Positions 8,600 through 17,124 of a stretch of DNA of 64,000 nucleotides are shown one piece after another. Position 1 is the first letter of the stretch. The number at the start of each line of letters is the position of its first letter. Where the stretch lies: assembly GCA_964551015.1 (NCBI GenBank), contig CAZKBP010000032.1:1-64000 (forward strand). The letters run 5' to 3'. The notes beneath the pieces were generated by a model, which saw nothing but the letters and a program-made list of their open reading frames with translations, searched no databases and was not told where the DNA came from. Source of the stretch: CAZKBP01 sp964551015. Its GTDB lineage: Bacteria; Bacteroidota; Bacteroidia; Cytophagales; Microscillaceae. A program made the translations under genes and the position numbers.

Positions 8600-9475
8600 T
8601 TAATTGCAAATATTAAGTCTTTTTATATCCGCCTTCACGTATTGAGACTTATTACATTCTTTTCCATTGTGTTTGATACTGATTTGATGAGCCCCACTTT
8701 TCTCTTCCACGAGGATCGTTTTGAAATTTAAGTTTTCATTAATTGGTTGTACCTCTACTCCATCCACAAAAATTTTCCCTTTGCTCATGTCTGCATTGAC
8801 TACGAGAGTTACTTTATATGAAACCGGGGGCTGAGGGGTAACGGGAGTATCTCGCGTATTTCCATTTATATTTGAAGTAGCCGGGTCAGTTTGACCAGCT
8901 TTATTATCTCCACGCTTGTTCTCGGATGTGCTTGGTTCATCTGCCAAATTGTCCCCATCTGGATTTTGCTCGGATTCTATCTTATTTTCACCACTCTCGG
9001 GTGGTGTAATAGGGTTTGTAGATTCTGGATTAAGCTTGGATTGTCTTTCATCATCAGATTGAGTGCTGAATAAGGGTATGATGATGAATGATAAGGAAAT
9101 CAGAACAAGCAGCGACAAGAGGACTATGATGAGTGCCCTTTGTTTTTTCTTATTTGCGTTGGCGACTGGCTGAGCCTGATTGAGTTTCAATTTCTCAGAA
9201 CTTTCCTCTTCCAGTTCTTTGATTAGATCGACCAAGGATTTTCTTATCTTGGCAACTTCACTTCTGTAAGTATTATCATTTACGGTACCCATGCTGTTTT
9301 CATTCTTTATTTCTACTAGTCTCGAGTGCATAAGCATTACCTTTGTATCAAGGGCAGAGTCATGATTGTCACGAGCATACGTTTCTAATCCATTCAATGC
9401 ATGGGTAAGCTGGTCATTTAAGATGTATGCCCTCAATTCATTGATCAGCTCTTTTTTTGAGTTTGATGTTTTCAT
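8600..9475 (-). CDS. EAD11-like domain, one TM helix, PEGA-like C-terminal domain
   Basis: The N-terminal 95 residues form a helical domain (KKELINELRAYILNDQLTHA, then LMHSRLVEIKNENSMGTV, IRKSLVDLIKELEEE). This spacing matches effector-associated domain 11, an adaptor domain that recruits partners in bacterial conflict and signalling proteins. A lysine patch and one TM helix (about residues 113-133, ALIIVLLSLLVLISL) come next. A Pro/Glu/Asn-rich linker (about 134-215) leads to a beta-rich C-terminal domain with KGKIFVDGVEV and AHQISIKHNGKEC, resembling PEGA domains. With the EAD inside and the PEGA-like part outside, it could pass a surface signal to a cytoplasmic EAD11 partner. No such partner lies nearby. 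It is transcribed divergently from the CsgG-like gene. The EAD11 call is from pattern memory. Confidence 0.7.
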   Translation of the reverse strand: MKTSNSKKELINELRAYILNDQLTHALNGLETYARDNHDSALDTKVMLMHSRLVEIKNENSMGTVNDNTYRSEVAKIRKSLVDLIKELEEESSEKLKLNQAQPVANANKKKQRALIIVLLSLLVLISLSFIIIPLFSTQSDDERQSKLNPESTNPITPPESGENKIESEQNPDGDNLADEPSTSENKRGDNKAGQTDPATSNINGNTRDTPVTPQPPVSYKVTLVVNADMSKGKIFVDGVEVQPINENLNFKTILVEEKSGAHQISIKHNGKECNKSQYVKADIKRLNICN

Positions 9476-9712
9476 AACATGAGATGAGATATTTTTCTTA
9501 AAAAAATCACCGAATATTTTTATTCTACCATGAATGTTAAATAGCTCGGACTCGCGTGTAATTAGACTTGGTAGTCGCGTGCTTTAAGATAAAAATTTTT
9601 ATTGAATTTTTTACTTGCAAAAAAAGGGAGTTATTGATAAATTTAGTTGAAATTGTATTCAATCTAGATTTGGAAGGCAATCAATTAACCAGATTCGGCA
9701 CGTTTTATGGTA

Positions 9713-9728
9713 CCTGAGCAGGCTCAGG
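9713..9728. promoter_or_regulatory. Palindrome in a divergent promoter region
   Basis: cctgagc-ag-gctcagg is a perfect 7-2-7 dyad in the 318-bp gap between the divergent EAD11-like and CsgG-like genes, 66 bp before the latter. It is a candidate operator for shared control. The rest of the gap is A/T-rich and shows no open frame. Confidence 0.4.
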
Positions 9729-9793
9729 ATTTGAACTTTTTAACAAGTTTTGATTTTTTAAGTAATTCACAAACTTATAATTAAGCCTCAAAA

Positions 9794-11053
9794 ATGAATG
9801 TTTACCGTTTATGGTCGCTGGCCTTTATTATTCCCGCTTTATTAAGTGAAACCGTTCTTGCCCAAGCAGATTTTTGCAAACAAGCTTATGTATGGCAGTT
9901 TAGTGATGAAGATGGTGAGGAAACAGATTTAGCACAACAATTGCGAGACGAGGTTTCGGAAGTATTAAGCCATCAGTTTAATTGTGTTCTTCTTCAGAGA
10001 GGTAAATTCGCGGATATCTTGGCTCATATCGATAATGAAGCTGCCATTCATTCCGCAAATTCCATCCCTACTGAGATTCGTCAGCAATTCGTGGATGCTA
10101 AAATCGTGATCTTTGGAACTGTTATTCAGGATTATTCCTCCGGAGTGATTACTTTAAAACTCTCATTTGAAAAATTAGAAACTGCCGAAATCATCAAAGC
10201 AAGTTCAGTAGTACTAGAAGATAATGATAGAATGACACGGAAGAATGATATTGCCTTGTTTATCGATGAAATATTTGAACTTGGGATCATTGAAATCGCC
10301 GAGCCAGAAGAAGAAGGAGAGGAAGAGGAGGAAGAAGCACCCAAAGAAACCGTTTCCAAGCCAGGGCAAGAAACGCCTCTTTCCGTCTTTACCCTTGGGG
10401 CTTTAAGAATTCAAGCAAAACCTAATCAGGTTGACAAATTAGGTCAACCGGTACGTCTAACTGGCATCATTCCCGTGCAGTCTGGTTCTGAAAGTATACA
10501 ATATCGCTTCGTGCAAGACTTCGTACTTAATCAGGACAAGAAAAAAACTAAAAAAACCAAGTGGAAAAATTTGACGATAAGCATCCCCGGTGAAATACGA
10601 GTGAATTACGAGTTTCCAGCTAATCTGGCGGGGAAAGCTCAAATCTGGCTGGAAGTTCGTCTAAACAAAGAACCAAAGGATCAACAAAAGATTGAAAAAT
10701 CAAATAAAGCAATCATTAATAATTATGGTCAGCTTAGTGCTCCTAGTAAGATATCTCCAGCCACGGGAACAATAAAAAACCTCAAAGGGAATGATAAAAT
10801 CACATTTAGCTGGAAGCCAGTTGACGGGGCTCGAAAATATATACTAACGGTCAATTACATGGATAAAGGAAAGATTCAGGTTCAGCAAAAATTTCCAGTG
10901 AAAGTCAATGGGTATAGTAATCTTTCTTACACCCACGTACTGATTAAAGAGGCAAATGCTTATAAAGCTATCAAATGGAATGTAAAGGCCGTAGATGGAT
11001 GGGGCAGACGCAGTCCAAAGGAAGAAGGATGGCGCATACAATTGGGTAATTAG
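9794..11053 (+). CDS. Secreted protein with CsgG/TolB-like N-domain and FN3-like C-domain
   Basis: A signal peptide (residues 1-24, ending VLAQA) precedes a domain of about 135 residues. The order LAQQLRDEVSEVLSHQFNCVLLQRGKFADILAH, then AKIVIFGTVIQDY, resembles CsgG/TolB-type alpha/beta domains of periplasmic assembly proteins. An acidic run of Glu residues (about 175-186) and a Pro-rich linker follow. The last 110 residues (PATGTIKNLKGNDKITFSWK and a final WNVKAVDGWGRRSP) look like a fibronectin type III-like beta sandwich. There is no lipobox cysteine, so it is probably periplasmic or exported. It is divergent from the EAD11-like membrane protein, whose exposed C-terminal domain could meet it. 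I recognise folds, not a specific function. Confidence 0.75.
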   Translation: MNVYRLWSLAFIIPALLSETVLAQADFCKQAYVWQFSDEDGEETDLAQQLRDEVSEVLSHQFNCVLLQRGKFADILAHIDNEAAIHSANSIPTEIRQQFVDAKIVIFGTVIQDYSSGVITLKLSFEKLETAEIIKASSVVLEDNDRMTRKNDIALFIDEIFELGIIEIAEPEEEGEEEEEEAPKETVSKPGQETPLSVFTLGALRIQAKPNQVDKLGQPVRLTGIIPVQSGSESIQYRFVQDFVLNQDKKKTKKTKWKNLTISIPGEIRVNYEFPANLAGKAQIWLEVRLNKEPKDQQKIEKSNKAIINNYGQLSAPSKISPATGTIKNLKGNDKITFSWKPVDGARKYILTVNYMDKGKIQVQQKFPVKVNGYSNLSYTHVLIKEANAYKAIKWNVKAVDGWGRRSPKEEGWRIQLGN

Positions 11054-11368
11054 TGCCTTCAAGATTTGACGCTACAGTATTATTGAATCTAATCTCTGTG
11101 TGCCCCAATCATGAGAATAGTCCAGCTTTTGCTTGTCTTATAGTTAGCTACTAGTAAGAGGTAGTCTCACTCCCCTGGCAGTTGTTTGGGCATGGCTTCG
11201 CCAATCACTTATGGGTAAAAATGTACATTTGTCCAAGAGCTGATTCTTTCATTGGATAAAAATACAAGAATCAGGAGAAGAGGAATTGATCAATAGCTTT
11301 TCGCTTGAACCCTAGCAAGTGGAGGAAGATATAACTAATCTATAACCCTGAGCGTGAGTTGTAGTCGC
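11054..11368. other. Intergenic stretch, nothing recognised
   Basis: This gap follows the CsgG-like gene and precedes the 3' end of the opposite-strand membrane protein. I see no open frame of useful length, tRNA-like fold or strong hairpin in it. Confidence 0.5.
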
Positions 11369-11842
11369 TTAATCTTTCTTGCGAAAATAGCGATTACTAA
11401 GCCCACGACTTAGCGAATAGGGCAGGGCAATAATAATAGCTCCTAATAAGATAGCTCCCCAAATGCGTACGCTCTGGAAAATCATAAATTGGACAACCAT
11501 ATCCAATATAATACCAATCACCAGCGGTTTGGAAATAGCGGGCCAAATCTGCTTTAAATAATCTTTCCGATCATTTTGAGAAGTGATCAGGTGTAGTAAG
11601 AATGCTGGTTTTTTGTTTTTTGCATCCAATCGGCCATCCCGAATCCCCAGAACTATGGCCAATAGAGGCTGTAGAATCAAGCGAAAATGAAAAGGCCCCG
11701 TGATCCGAGCTTGAATTTTTTCCAAGATACTTGGTTCCTGAGCCATTGACAAATGAATATCTAGGCTGAACATAAAGAGCATGAGCAGTAGCATCCTACT
11801 CAGGCAATACCTTAATGGTCTGGATTGGAAGTGTTGGAACAT
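11369..11842 (-). CDS. Small membrane protein of unknown function
   Basis: About 157 residues when started at MFQHFQSRP; the open frame continues 32 codons upstream, but that part looks non-coding. A hydrophobic segment with a signal-peptide-like ending (MLLLMLFMFSLDIHLSMAQ) comes first. Two membrane segments lie in the C-terminal half (PLVIGIILDMVVQFMIF and IWGAILLGAIIIALPYSLS), and the tail is basic. The middle (ITGPFHFRLILQPLLAIVLGIRDG) resembles a re-entrant or third hydrophobic stretch. I do not recognise the family. Its upstream side is the minisatellite, and its 3' neighbour is a non-coding gap, so context gives no clue. Confidence 0.6.
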   Translation of the reverse strand: MFQHFQSRPLRYCLSRMLLLMLFMFSLDIHLSMAQEPSILEKIQARITGPFHFRLILQPLLAIVLGIRDGRLDAKNKKPAFLLHLITSQNDRKDYLKQIWPAISKPLVIGIILDMVVQFMIFQSVRIWGAILLGAIIIALPYSLSRGLSNRYFRKKD

Positions 11843-11980
11843 AGTACTGTTTATGTTTTTATAAATATTCAGATTGATGTATTTGTAAATTTCAGTGATG
11901 GCAGATGTTATACCAATCCATCTCTGCGATGTATACACTTAGATGGGAGTGGATTCTCCGCTGGAATACCCCAAAACCCC

Positions 11981-12118
11981 TCCGTGTCTCTGTGTTTGAA
12001 TAAGCTCCGTATCTCTGTGTTTGAATAAGCTCCGTGTCTCCGTGTCTCTGTGTTTGAATAAGCTCCGTGTCTCTGTGTCTCTGTGTCTCCGTGTCTCCGT
12101 GTCTCCGTGTTTGAATAA
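11981..12118. repeat. Nested 8-bp/25-bp minisatellite (tccgtgtc family)
   Basis: Units beginning tccgtgtctctgtg and ending tttgaataagc are 25 bp long (11981-12005, 12006-12030). A third unit is expanded to 33 bp (12031-12063). A fourth (12064-12118) holds six to seven copies of the 8-mer tctc(c/t)gtg before the tttgaataa tail. Length steps of 8 bp show replication slippage inside a larger duplicated unit. Translated in reverse it gives meaningless RHRDTE-type repeats; such repeats are known from other genomes as non-coding minisatellites. Confidence 0.85.
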
Positions 12119-12256
12119 ACCGTGCAAGGGTATGAAAGCCCGCCACCACGCTAATTGCACGCTTAAAATTTGCTCTAATTTAGAACAATAAAGGTCAGAA
12201 ATATCCCACTTCTTGATTAATTTTAAATTTAAAACAAAAATCTTCACTTCATTGAT

Positions 12257-12706
12257 ATGGAACAAACATTCACTTACCTACTTCGCGTTCGTTACCTGGA
12301 GTGCGATGCGCAAAAAGTAGTTTTTAATGGTCGCTATGCCGATTATGTAGATATTGCCGTGGGGGAATACATGCGAGCTATCTGGGGAGATTATGAGAAT
12401 ATAATTTCCCAAGGGCTGGACTTTCAGGTAGTAAGCCTAACGATCAACTGGAAAGGCCCTGCTCATTTTGATGATATTCTGGCCGTAAAAGTTCACCCCA
12501 GTAGAATTGGCAACACTTCTTTTACCTTCCAATGTGAATTTTATAATTATAAAAACCACCGGGCAGTGGCCACGGCTGAGATTACTTACGTGATGGTCAG
12601 TGCCACGGAGTTTACTAAAATTCCGATACCGAACGATATACGGGAAAAAATTGAAAAAGGAGCTCCTAGCGTGTTGGTGGATCACGCGGGAGCAGATACT
12701 GGATAA
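12257..12706 (+). CDS. Acyl-CoA thioesterase, YbgC/4-hydroxybenzoyl-CoA thioesterase family
   Basis: This 149-residue single hotdog-fold protein hydrolyses acyl-CoA thioesters. The signature is YLECDAQKVVFNGRYADYVDIAVGEY at residues 14-39: the D-x-x-x-V-(V/Y)-F-x-x-Y pattern of the family, with D17 as expected catalytic Asp. FQVVSLTINWKGPAHFDDIL and later beta strands complete the fold. Length is normal. Substrate chain length cannot be read from sequence. It stands alone between the minisatellite and a bidirectional terminator, convergent with the TonB receptor gene. Confidence 0.9.
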   Translation: MEQTFTYLLRVRYLECDAQKVVFNGRYADYVDIAVGEYMRAIWGDYENIISQGLDFQVVSLTINWKGPAHFDDILAVKVHPSRIGNTSFTFQCEFYNYKNHRAVATAEITYVMVSATEFTKIPIPNDIREKIEKGAPSVLVDHAGADTG

Positions 12707-12787
12707 TCTACCCGCTCGCTTTGCTAAGCCCCGTACCAGAGACACGATTGCCTAGATGACGGCTTGAACCAATTACAAAAATAGGCA

Positions 12788-12829
12788 AAAAAAGAACCCG
12801 AAAGTGAAACCAACACTTTCGGGTTTTTT
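12788..12829. terminator. Bidirectional intrinsic terminator
   Basis: aacccgaaagtg (12795-12806) pairs perfectly with cactttcgggtt (12814-12825) around a 7-nt loop. A T-run follows on the plus strand, and the A-run at 12788-12793 gives a T-run on the minus strand. It serves both the thioesterase gene and the convergent TonB receptor gene. Confidence 0.9.
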
Positions 12830-12862
12830 AGCTTTTATTTTTGCAGCTAAAATAGGTAGGAT

Positions 12863-15589
12863 TTACCTATTAGCTCCAAATTGATAAGTTGCTTTAACCA
12901 GTACCAGAGCACCTACGAAAGGAGCTCCAAAAATCGGCTGATAATCCACATCAAAGATATTAGTAGCCGTAACACCTAGGTTTAGCCCAAAATCAAAATT
13001 ATAACCCGCTCCTGCATCGAAGATCGTGAAAGAATCCACTTCACCCGTCCAAGGTGCTCCGTTTACACTACGCCAAGCATTGTTATAGCGCATGGCAATA
13101 TTTCCGTAGAAACCGCGCTCTGGTTGATATTCAACACCAAGCTTTATTTGTGTATCTGGAATATTCAGGGAGAACTCTGTCCCGGTTTCGCTCCCTACGA
13201 TGTCAAGATCTTCCCAATAGGCTTCGTTCAACCAGGATAGATTACCAAATACAGAAAGATCAGGTCTGATAAAGTATTCCAAGCCAAAATCAATACCCCA
13301 ATAATCAAGTTCTTCAATATTTAAATAGGTCAAACTAGCACCACCCCCTAGTCCAGATGCTTGAATAGAAGGTAAAGCCTGATCATTATTGAGAACACCT
13401 AGTGGGTTAGGGGTACCACCCTCGGACAAGGCAATACTACTAGCAACGGCCTGATAGGTACCAGCCAGAGTGGCTACATCTAGTCCAAATTGCGCTAGTT
13501 CTTCGTCCGTAAAAACTGCGGCTACCGCACCACCTAAATCTGTACCTAGACTTGGATAACCCAGTAAAGGAGCGGTTAGTACTGGAGCCGTTAGGTTATT
13601 TTGACGACGATTGTAATAAATATCTAAGGATACACTCAATCTACCTGCAAAAACTCCTTTATAACCAATCTCGAACATATCAGATTCTGATAATTCCAAG
13701 GGACCGCGCGTGATCGGATTTCCAAAAGCAAGTGCCCCAGAATTTCCCATAATACTTGGCGTTCGGCTGACTAACAATGCCTGTAATTCTGGATCATTAA
13801 AGGCTGGATTGACTCCTGGCAAAGCAGCGGTAACTACCCCGTATGCCAAGTTTAAAGGATAATCTTGACCGGGCAGGTTGGATCCAGTGATAAACTCGGT
13901 GGATGTGCCATTATTAAAAGTATGCGCCTCAACTCCATTAGTTAACCAAGCTGGTACACCCGGAGCCAAAAATTCGAGGGGAAGATCACCATACAAGTTG
14001 ACTGCCGTGGGTGCCCCAAAAGCTTTGTTCCAAGTGGCTCTTAACGTATGATTGGGAGCTGCTTTATACACCACACCAACTCGGGGAGAAAAGGCGATTT
14101 CATCTAGCGCCGCAAAACGGTCAACCCGACCTGCCGCGATGAAGTTTAATTTATCAGTGGCCTTGAAGTCAACTTGGGCATAGCCTCCTATGATGGAGTA
14201 ATCATCCTCATCTTCAAACCTTCCGTGGATACTACCCTCAGTCTCAATGGTGTTGATCCGGTAATCTGTCCCCACTGTGAAATCCAATTTGTTATTAGCT
14301 GCTTGAAAATTGTATTGCAATTGTCCTTCCACCTGATGTGCTTCATTGATGGTGGTAAGCCCCGTGCTATATAAAAATGAGTTCCCGTCACCCCCATTCT
14401 GATAAGACCAGAACACCTGGCCAAAAAAGCCTCCGGCTTGTACCCTTACTTGCGCAAAAGGACGAGGAGCAGTGGTGTAACCTTCGCCTTGGCTGGTTCG
14501 GAAGATAGATTCTCCTACTCCATAACCACCTACACCCACGATGCTAAGATTATCGGAAGGGCGATATTCCAGCGTAGCGGTAAAACCATAAGAGCGCATA
14601 TCATAGTTTGGAATGTCCGTGGTGATAACATTCTCGGGATTAACAGCACTGACCACTTGGGGCTGAAAACTCGCGAGGCGGGCGGCCTGAACGGGATCCA
14701 CGGTGGAATCACTCTCAATTTCAAAATCTTGAGCCCTACGGTAATATCCTGTAATTTTGTAGCCTAGTTTTTCATCTTTAGTATGACCTGCGTGGCGGAA
14801 TGAAGCTCCGAATGAACTTTGGTTACCTCCATACACGCTGACCGTCGTACCGGGATAACGGAAAGGGTCTTTGGAAATAAAGTGTACGATACCCGCTTCC
14901 ACACCTGGTCCATAGAGAGCAGAACCCGGCCCTCGGATCACCTCAACTCTTTCTAGGTCAATCGCATCAATAGGTTGCTGCTCGAACTGAAGCGCGCCGA
15001 GGCTGGGTAGTAAGAGGTTTCGGTAATCGGCCATGATAAAGGTCTCCGTCTGGAATACCGCCGATCTACCGCGCAGGTTGACCTGTCCCCCTCCTACGCC
15101 ATATTGCGATACATTCACGCCCGTCAGGTTACGGATGGAGAGCATGGGATTAACCACGGCATCATTGGCGATTTTGTCAGCATTCAGGATACTGATGGCG
15201 GCGGGTGCCTCTTGTATCTTCTCACGTTTACGGGAAGCAGATACAACAACCTCTTCACCGATCATTACCTGAGGTTCCATTTGTACGCTTACCCCCGAAC
15301 GACTGCCTGTGATCTCAAGCTCTACGCGAGAGAAGCCAATACTAGAAAAAATGAGGGTAAAAGGAGCAGGCTGCGTCGTACTTAGGTTAAAATTTCCATT
15401 CACATCCGTGGTAGTACCCGAGCTTGTGCCCTTGACTTGGATATTGACGCCGATAACGCCTTCTCCCGTTTGTGCGTCGCTAACTGTGCCCGAAACCGTG
15501 GTTTGAGCCATTAATTTGGTGCTACTGAAGAGACAAAATAAGATGCCTATCCAGAAATAACAGAATTTCAAAGAGGAATTGTGTTTCAT
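12863..15589 (-). CDS. TonB-dependent outer-membrane receptor with CarboxypepD_reg-like domain
   Basis: This 908-residue outer-membrane transporter of the Bacteroidota type has a signal peptide (1-28, ending LMAQ). A carboxypeptidase-regulatory-like beta-sandwich follows (TTVSGTVSDAQTGEGVIGVN, about 30-105). A plug domain contains VVVSASRKREKIQEAPAAIS (a TonB-box-like start) and RVEVIRGPGSALYGPGVEAG. A long 22-strand-type barrel follows and ends in an aromatic-containing strand (LVKATYQFGANR). It takes up a substrate using TonB/ExbBD energy. No SusD partner is adjacent, so it is not a standard polysaccharide-utilisation pair and the ligand is unknown. It is separated from its neighbours by a terminator at the 3' side and a 700-bp gap at the 5' side. 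Confidence 0.95.
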   Translation of the reverse strand: MKHNSSLKFCYFWIGILFCLFSSTKLMAQTTVSGTVSDAQTGEGVIGVNIQVKGTSSGTTTDVNGNFNLSTTQPAPFTLIFSSIGFSRVELEITGSRSGVSVQMEPQVMIGEEVVVSASRKREKIQEAPAAISILNADKIANDAVVNPMLSIRNLTGVNVSQYGVGGGQVNLRGRSAVFQTETFIMADYRNLLLPSLGALQFEQQPIDAIDLERVEVIRGPGSALYGPGVEAGIVHFISKDPFRYPGTTVSVYGGNQSSFGASFRHAGHTKDEKLGYKITGYYRRAQDFEIESDSTVDPVQAARLASFQPQVVSAVNPENVITTDIPNYDMRSYGFTATLEYRPSDNLSIVGVGGYGVGESIFRTSQGEGYTTAPRPFAQVRVQAGGFFGQVFWSYQNGGDGNSFLYSTGLTTINEAHQVEGQLQYNFQAANNKLDFTVGTDYRINTIETEGSIHGRFEDEDDYSIIGGYAQVDFKATDKLNFIAAGRVDRFAALDEIAFSPRVGVVYKAAPNHTLRATWNKAFGAPTAVNLYGDLPLEFLAPGVPAWLTNGVEAHTFNNGTSTEFITGSNLPGQDYPLNLAYGVVTAALPGVNPAFNDPELQALLVSRTPSIMGNSGALAFGNPITRGPLELSESDMFEIGYKGVFAGRLSVSLDIYYNRRQNNLTAPVLTAPLLGYPSLGTDLGGAVAAVFTDEELAQFGLDVATLAGTYQAVASSIALSEGGTPNPLGVLNNDQALPSIQASGLGGGASLTYLNIEELDYWGIDFGLEYFIRPDLSVFGNLSWLNEAYWEDLDIVGSETGTEFSLNIPDTQIKLGVEYQPERGFYGNIAMRYNNAWRSVNGAPWTGEVDSFTIFDAGAGYNFDFGLNLGVTATNIFDVDYQPIFGAPFVGALVLVKATYQFGANR

Positions 15590-16292
15590 TAGTGTATTAT
15601 TTAATTGTTGAAAAAAAATGCAAATTTAGATCATGGAAGAGGATCACTTTTTCTAAGAATTTCTTCCGTGATTACAGTGCCTTCCAAGCACCTGTCAATA
15701 ATTCAATAGGGGCTATGATCGGCTGAACTTTAGAGCTTCCTTCCCAAGCTTGAGCCGAAACCTAGCTTTTTTTGCTTCGCATTTCGATTGTATCAATATC
15801 TCGCAAATTAATATGATTTTAGTAGAAAAATTCAAGTTTAATCTATAAAAAAGTAAAATATTCGTTTTTTATTTTTTAGCAGCGACCACGAAAGGAGATC
15901 ATATCTGATGGAACTACTATGGATACCGAGTATTGAGGAACAGGGATGGCACCAAGTTCTTTTGTTCAAAGAAGTTGGGTAAAGTAGTGTAAATAATGTC
16001 TTAGTCTATCAGAAGGTGAGCCGTGTCCACACCTCAGGTATATGCACGAAATGGATGACAAGATTTAGACACCTTGAATCCTAAGTATGAGCAGTAAAAT
16101 CACCTGCCTGTCATCCAGCAAGGAGCTTGTTAGAAGTTCCGAGTGATGGTGTTTAGCCAAAATAGGATTCTTCAAACAAGCCCCTTGACGAGGTGACAAG
16201 AGGTGATATATTTGGGGTGTAGATACAAAAGACAGTGATGCAAACCGCAAAAAATAAATACTATTTTTTCTTAGTGAAATTTATTCCGACCA
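15590..16292. other. Long intergenic region upstream of the TonB receptor
   Basis: About 700 bp lie between two minus-strand outer-membrane genes. Part must hold the receptor promoter. I see no convincing gene: the longest frame, 61 codons near 16065-16250, lacks protein-like composition and overlaps a dispersed repeat at 16166-16200. No tRNA or riboswitch-like fold is obvious. Confidence 0.5.
16166..16200 (+). repeat. Short dispersed repeat, copy 1
   Basis: ttcttcaaacaag-c-cccttg...ggtgacaa recurs at 44617-44650 with near-identical halves (ttcttcaaacaag-a-cccttg...ggtgacaa). Both copies are intergenic and followed by an A/T-rich tatata/tgtata stretch. Function is unknown. Confidence 0.55.
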
Positions 16293-17003
16293 TTAATAAA
16301 ATCTATAGGCCAAAGATAATCCTATATTAAAAGAAAGAATTGGAGGAGTGTAATCGCTAATCACTACTGCATTATCCGTAGTTGTTACTACATCGGGGAT
16401 GTTTACAAACCCTCCACTAAAGGTAAAAGTGGGCATCAAGGAGATTCGTTTACCAAAATCATTGCGTAAGCCGAATCCAAATTCATAGCCCAAGCCAGCA
16501 CCCGTTTCGGAACTCCGGCTAAAATTAGTCGTCACCGTTCCGTCTGGGTTACTGACAGTGAGACCGGGGCTAGTCACGAATAAGGGACCCAAGCCAAATC
16601 GAGGGGAAATACTAAGTTTTCTGGTGAGTTTGAACCGATAATCCAACCCTACCAAAAAGTAATAAGCTTGCCAGTCTTCGGTACTTCCAGAAAATTGAGC
16701 CCCAGGATTTGCTTCATTAAAATCATCAATTACATCCTCCACTTCGGTATCATAAGTTTGGTATCTGAAAGTAAACGTGAGGGTAAGTCTGTTATCTAAA
16801 AAATACCCTCCATAGAGATCAAGCTTTTGACCATTCTTGGCAAAGCCCGCATCTGGATTCTCGATATCTGTATCACTAAAATCACCTAAAGAGAAACTGG
16901 TTCCATAAGAAACGCCTATGTAAAATTTAGCTTCTTCGGAGTCTTCCTGAGCCAATAAAAAACCCGGAATTAACAATAAAAAAAGTAAAATGAATTGTTT
17001 CAT
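16293..17003 (-). CDS. Outer-membrane beta-barrel protein
   Basis: This 236-residue protein has a clear signal peptide (MKQFILLFLLLIPGFLLAQ, residues 1-19). Alternating amphipathic strands follow: FYIGVSYGTSFSLGDF, LDLYGGYFLDNRLTLTFTFR, YFLVGLDYRFKLTRKLSIS, and a final NIGLSLAYRFY. The C-terminal aromatic residue is typical of Bam-assembled barrels. The strand count suggests an eight-stranded barrel of the OmpW/OprF-like 'outer membrane beta-barrel' group. Role (pore or structural) is not determinable. It is followed 121 bp upstream by a putative lipoprotein gene on the same strand, so they may form a small envelope operon. Confidence 0.85.
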   Translation of the reverse strand: MKQFILLFLLLIPGFLLAQEDSEEAKFYIGVSYGTSFSLGDFSDTDIENPDAGFAKNGQKLDLYGGYFLDNRLTLTFTFRYQTYDTEVEDVIDDFNEANPGAQFSGSTEDWQAYYFLVGLDYRFKLTRKLSISPRFGLGPLFVTSPGLTVSNPDGTVTTNFSRSSETGAGLGYEFGFGLRNDFGKRISLMPTFTFSGGFVNIPDVVTTTDNAVVISDYTPPILSFNIGLSLAYRFY

Positions 17004-17124
17004 GATTATTGTAAACGTTGAAATTAAATATGAAAAAATATTTGGTTTAAGTAAAAACTAAGTTGCAAAAAGGGCTAGTTGCTGTCATTTCTGGCGTTCT
17101 GCATCTACTCGATGTGCATTTGTT

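Noticed and set aside
8600..11053. A complete defence island around the EAD11-like gene
   Set aside because: No nuclease, TIR, caspase, NTPase or toxin gene is adjacent; the neighbours are lipid and envelope genes.
11892..12265. Two overlapping minus-strand frames rich in HGDTE/RHRDTE repeats
   Set aside because: They are translations of the minisatellite at 11981-12118, with no start-site or domain support.
16065..16250. 61-codon minus-strand frame
   Set aside because: It overlaps the dispersed repeat at 16166-16200 and lacks any protein feature.
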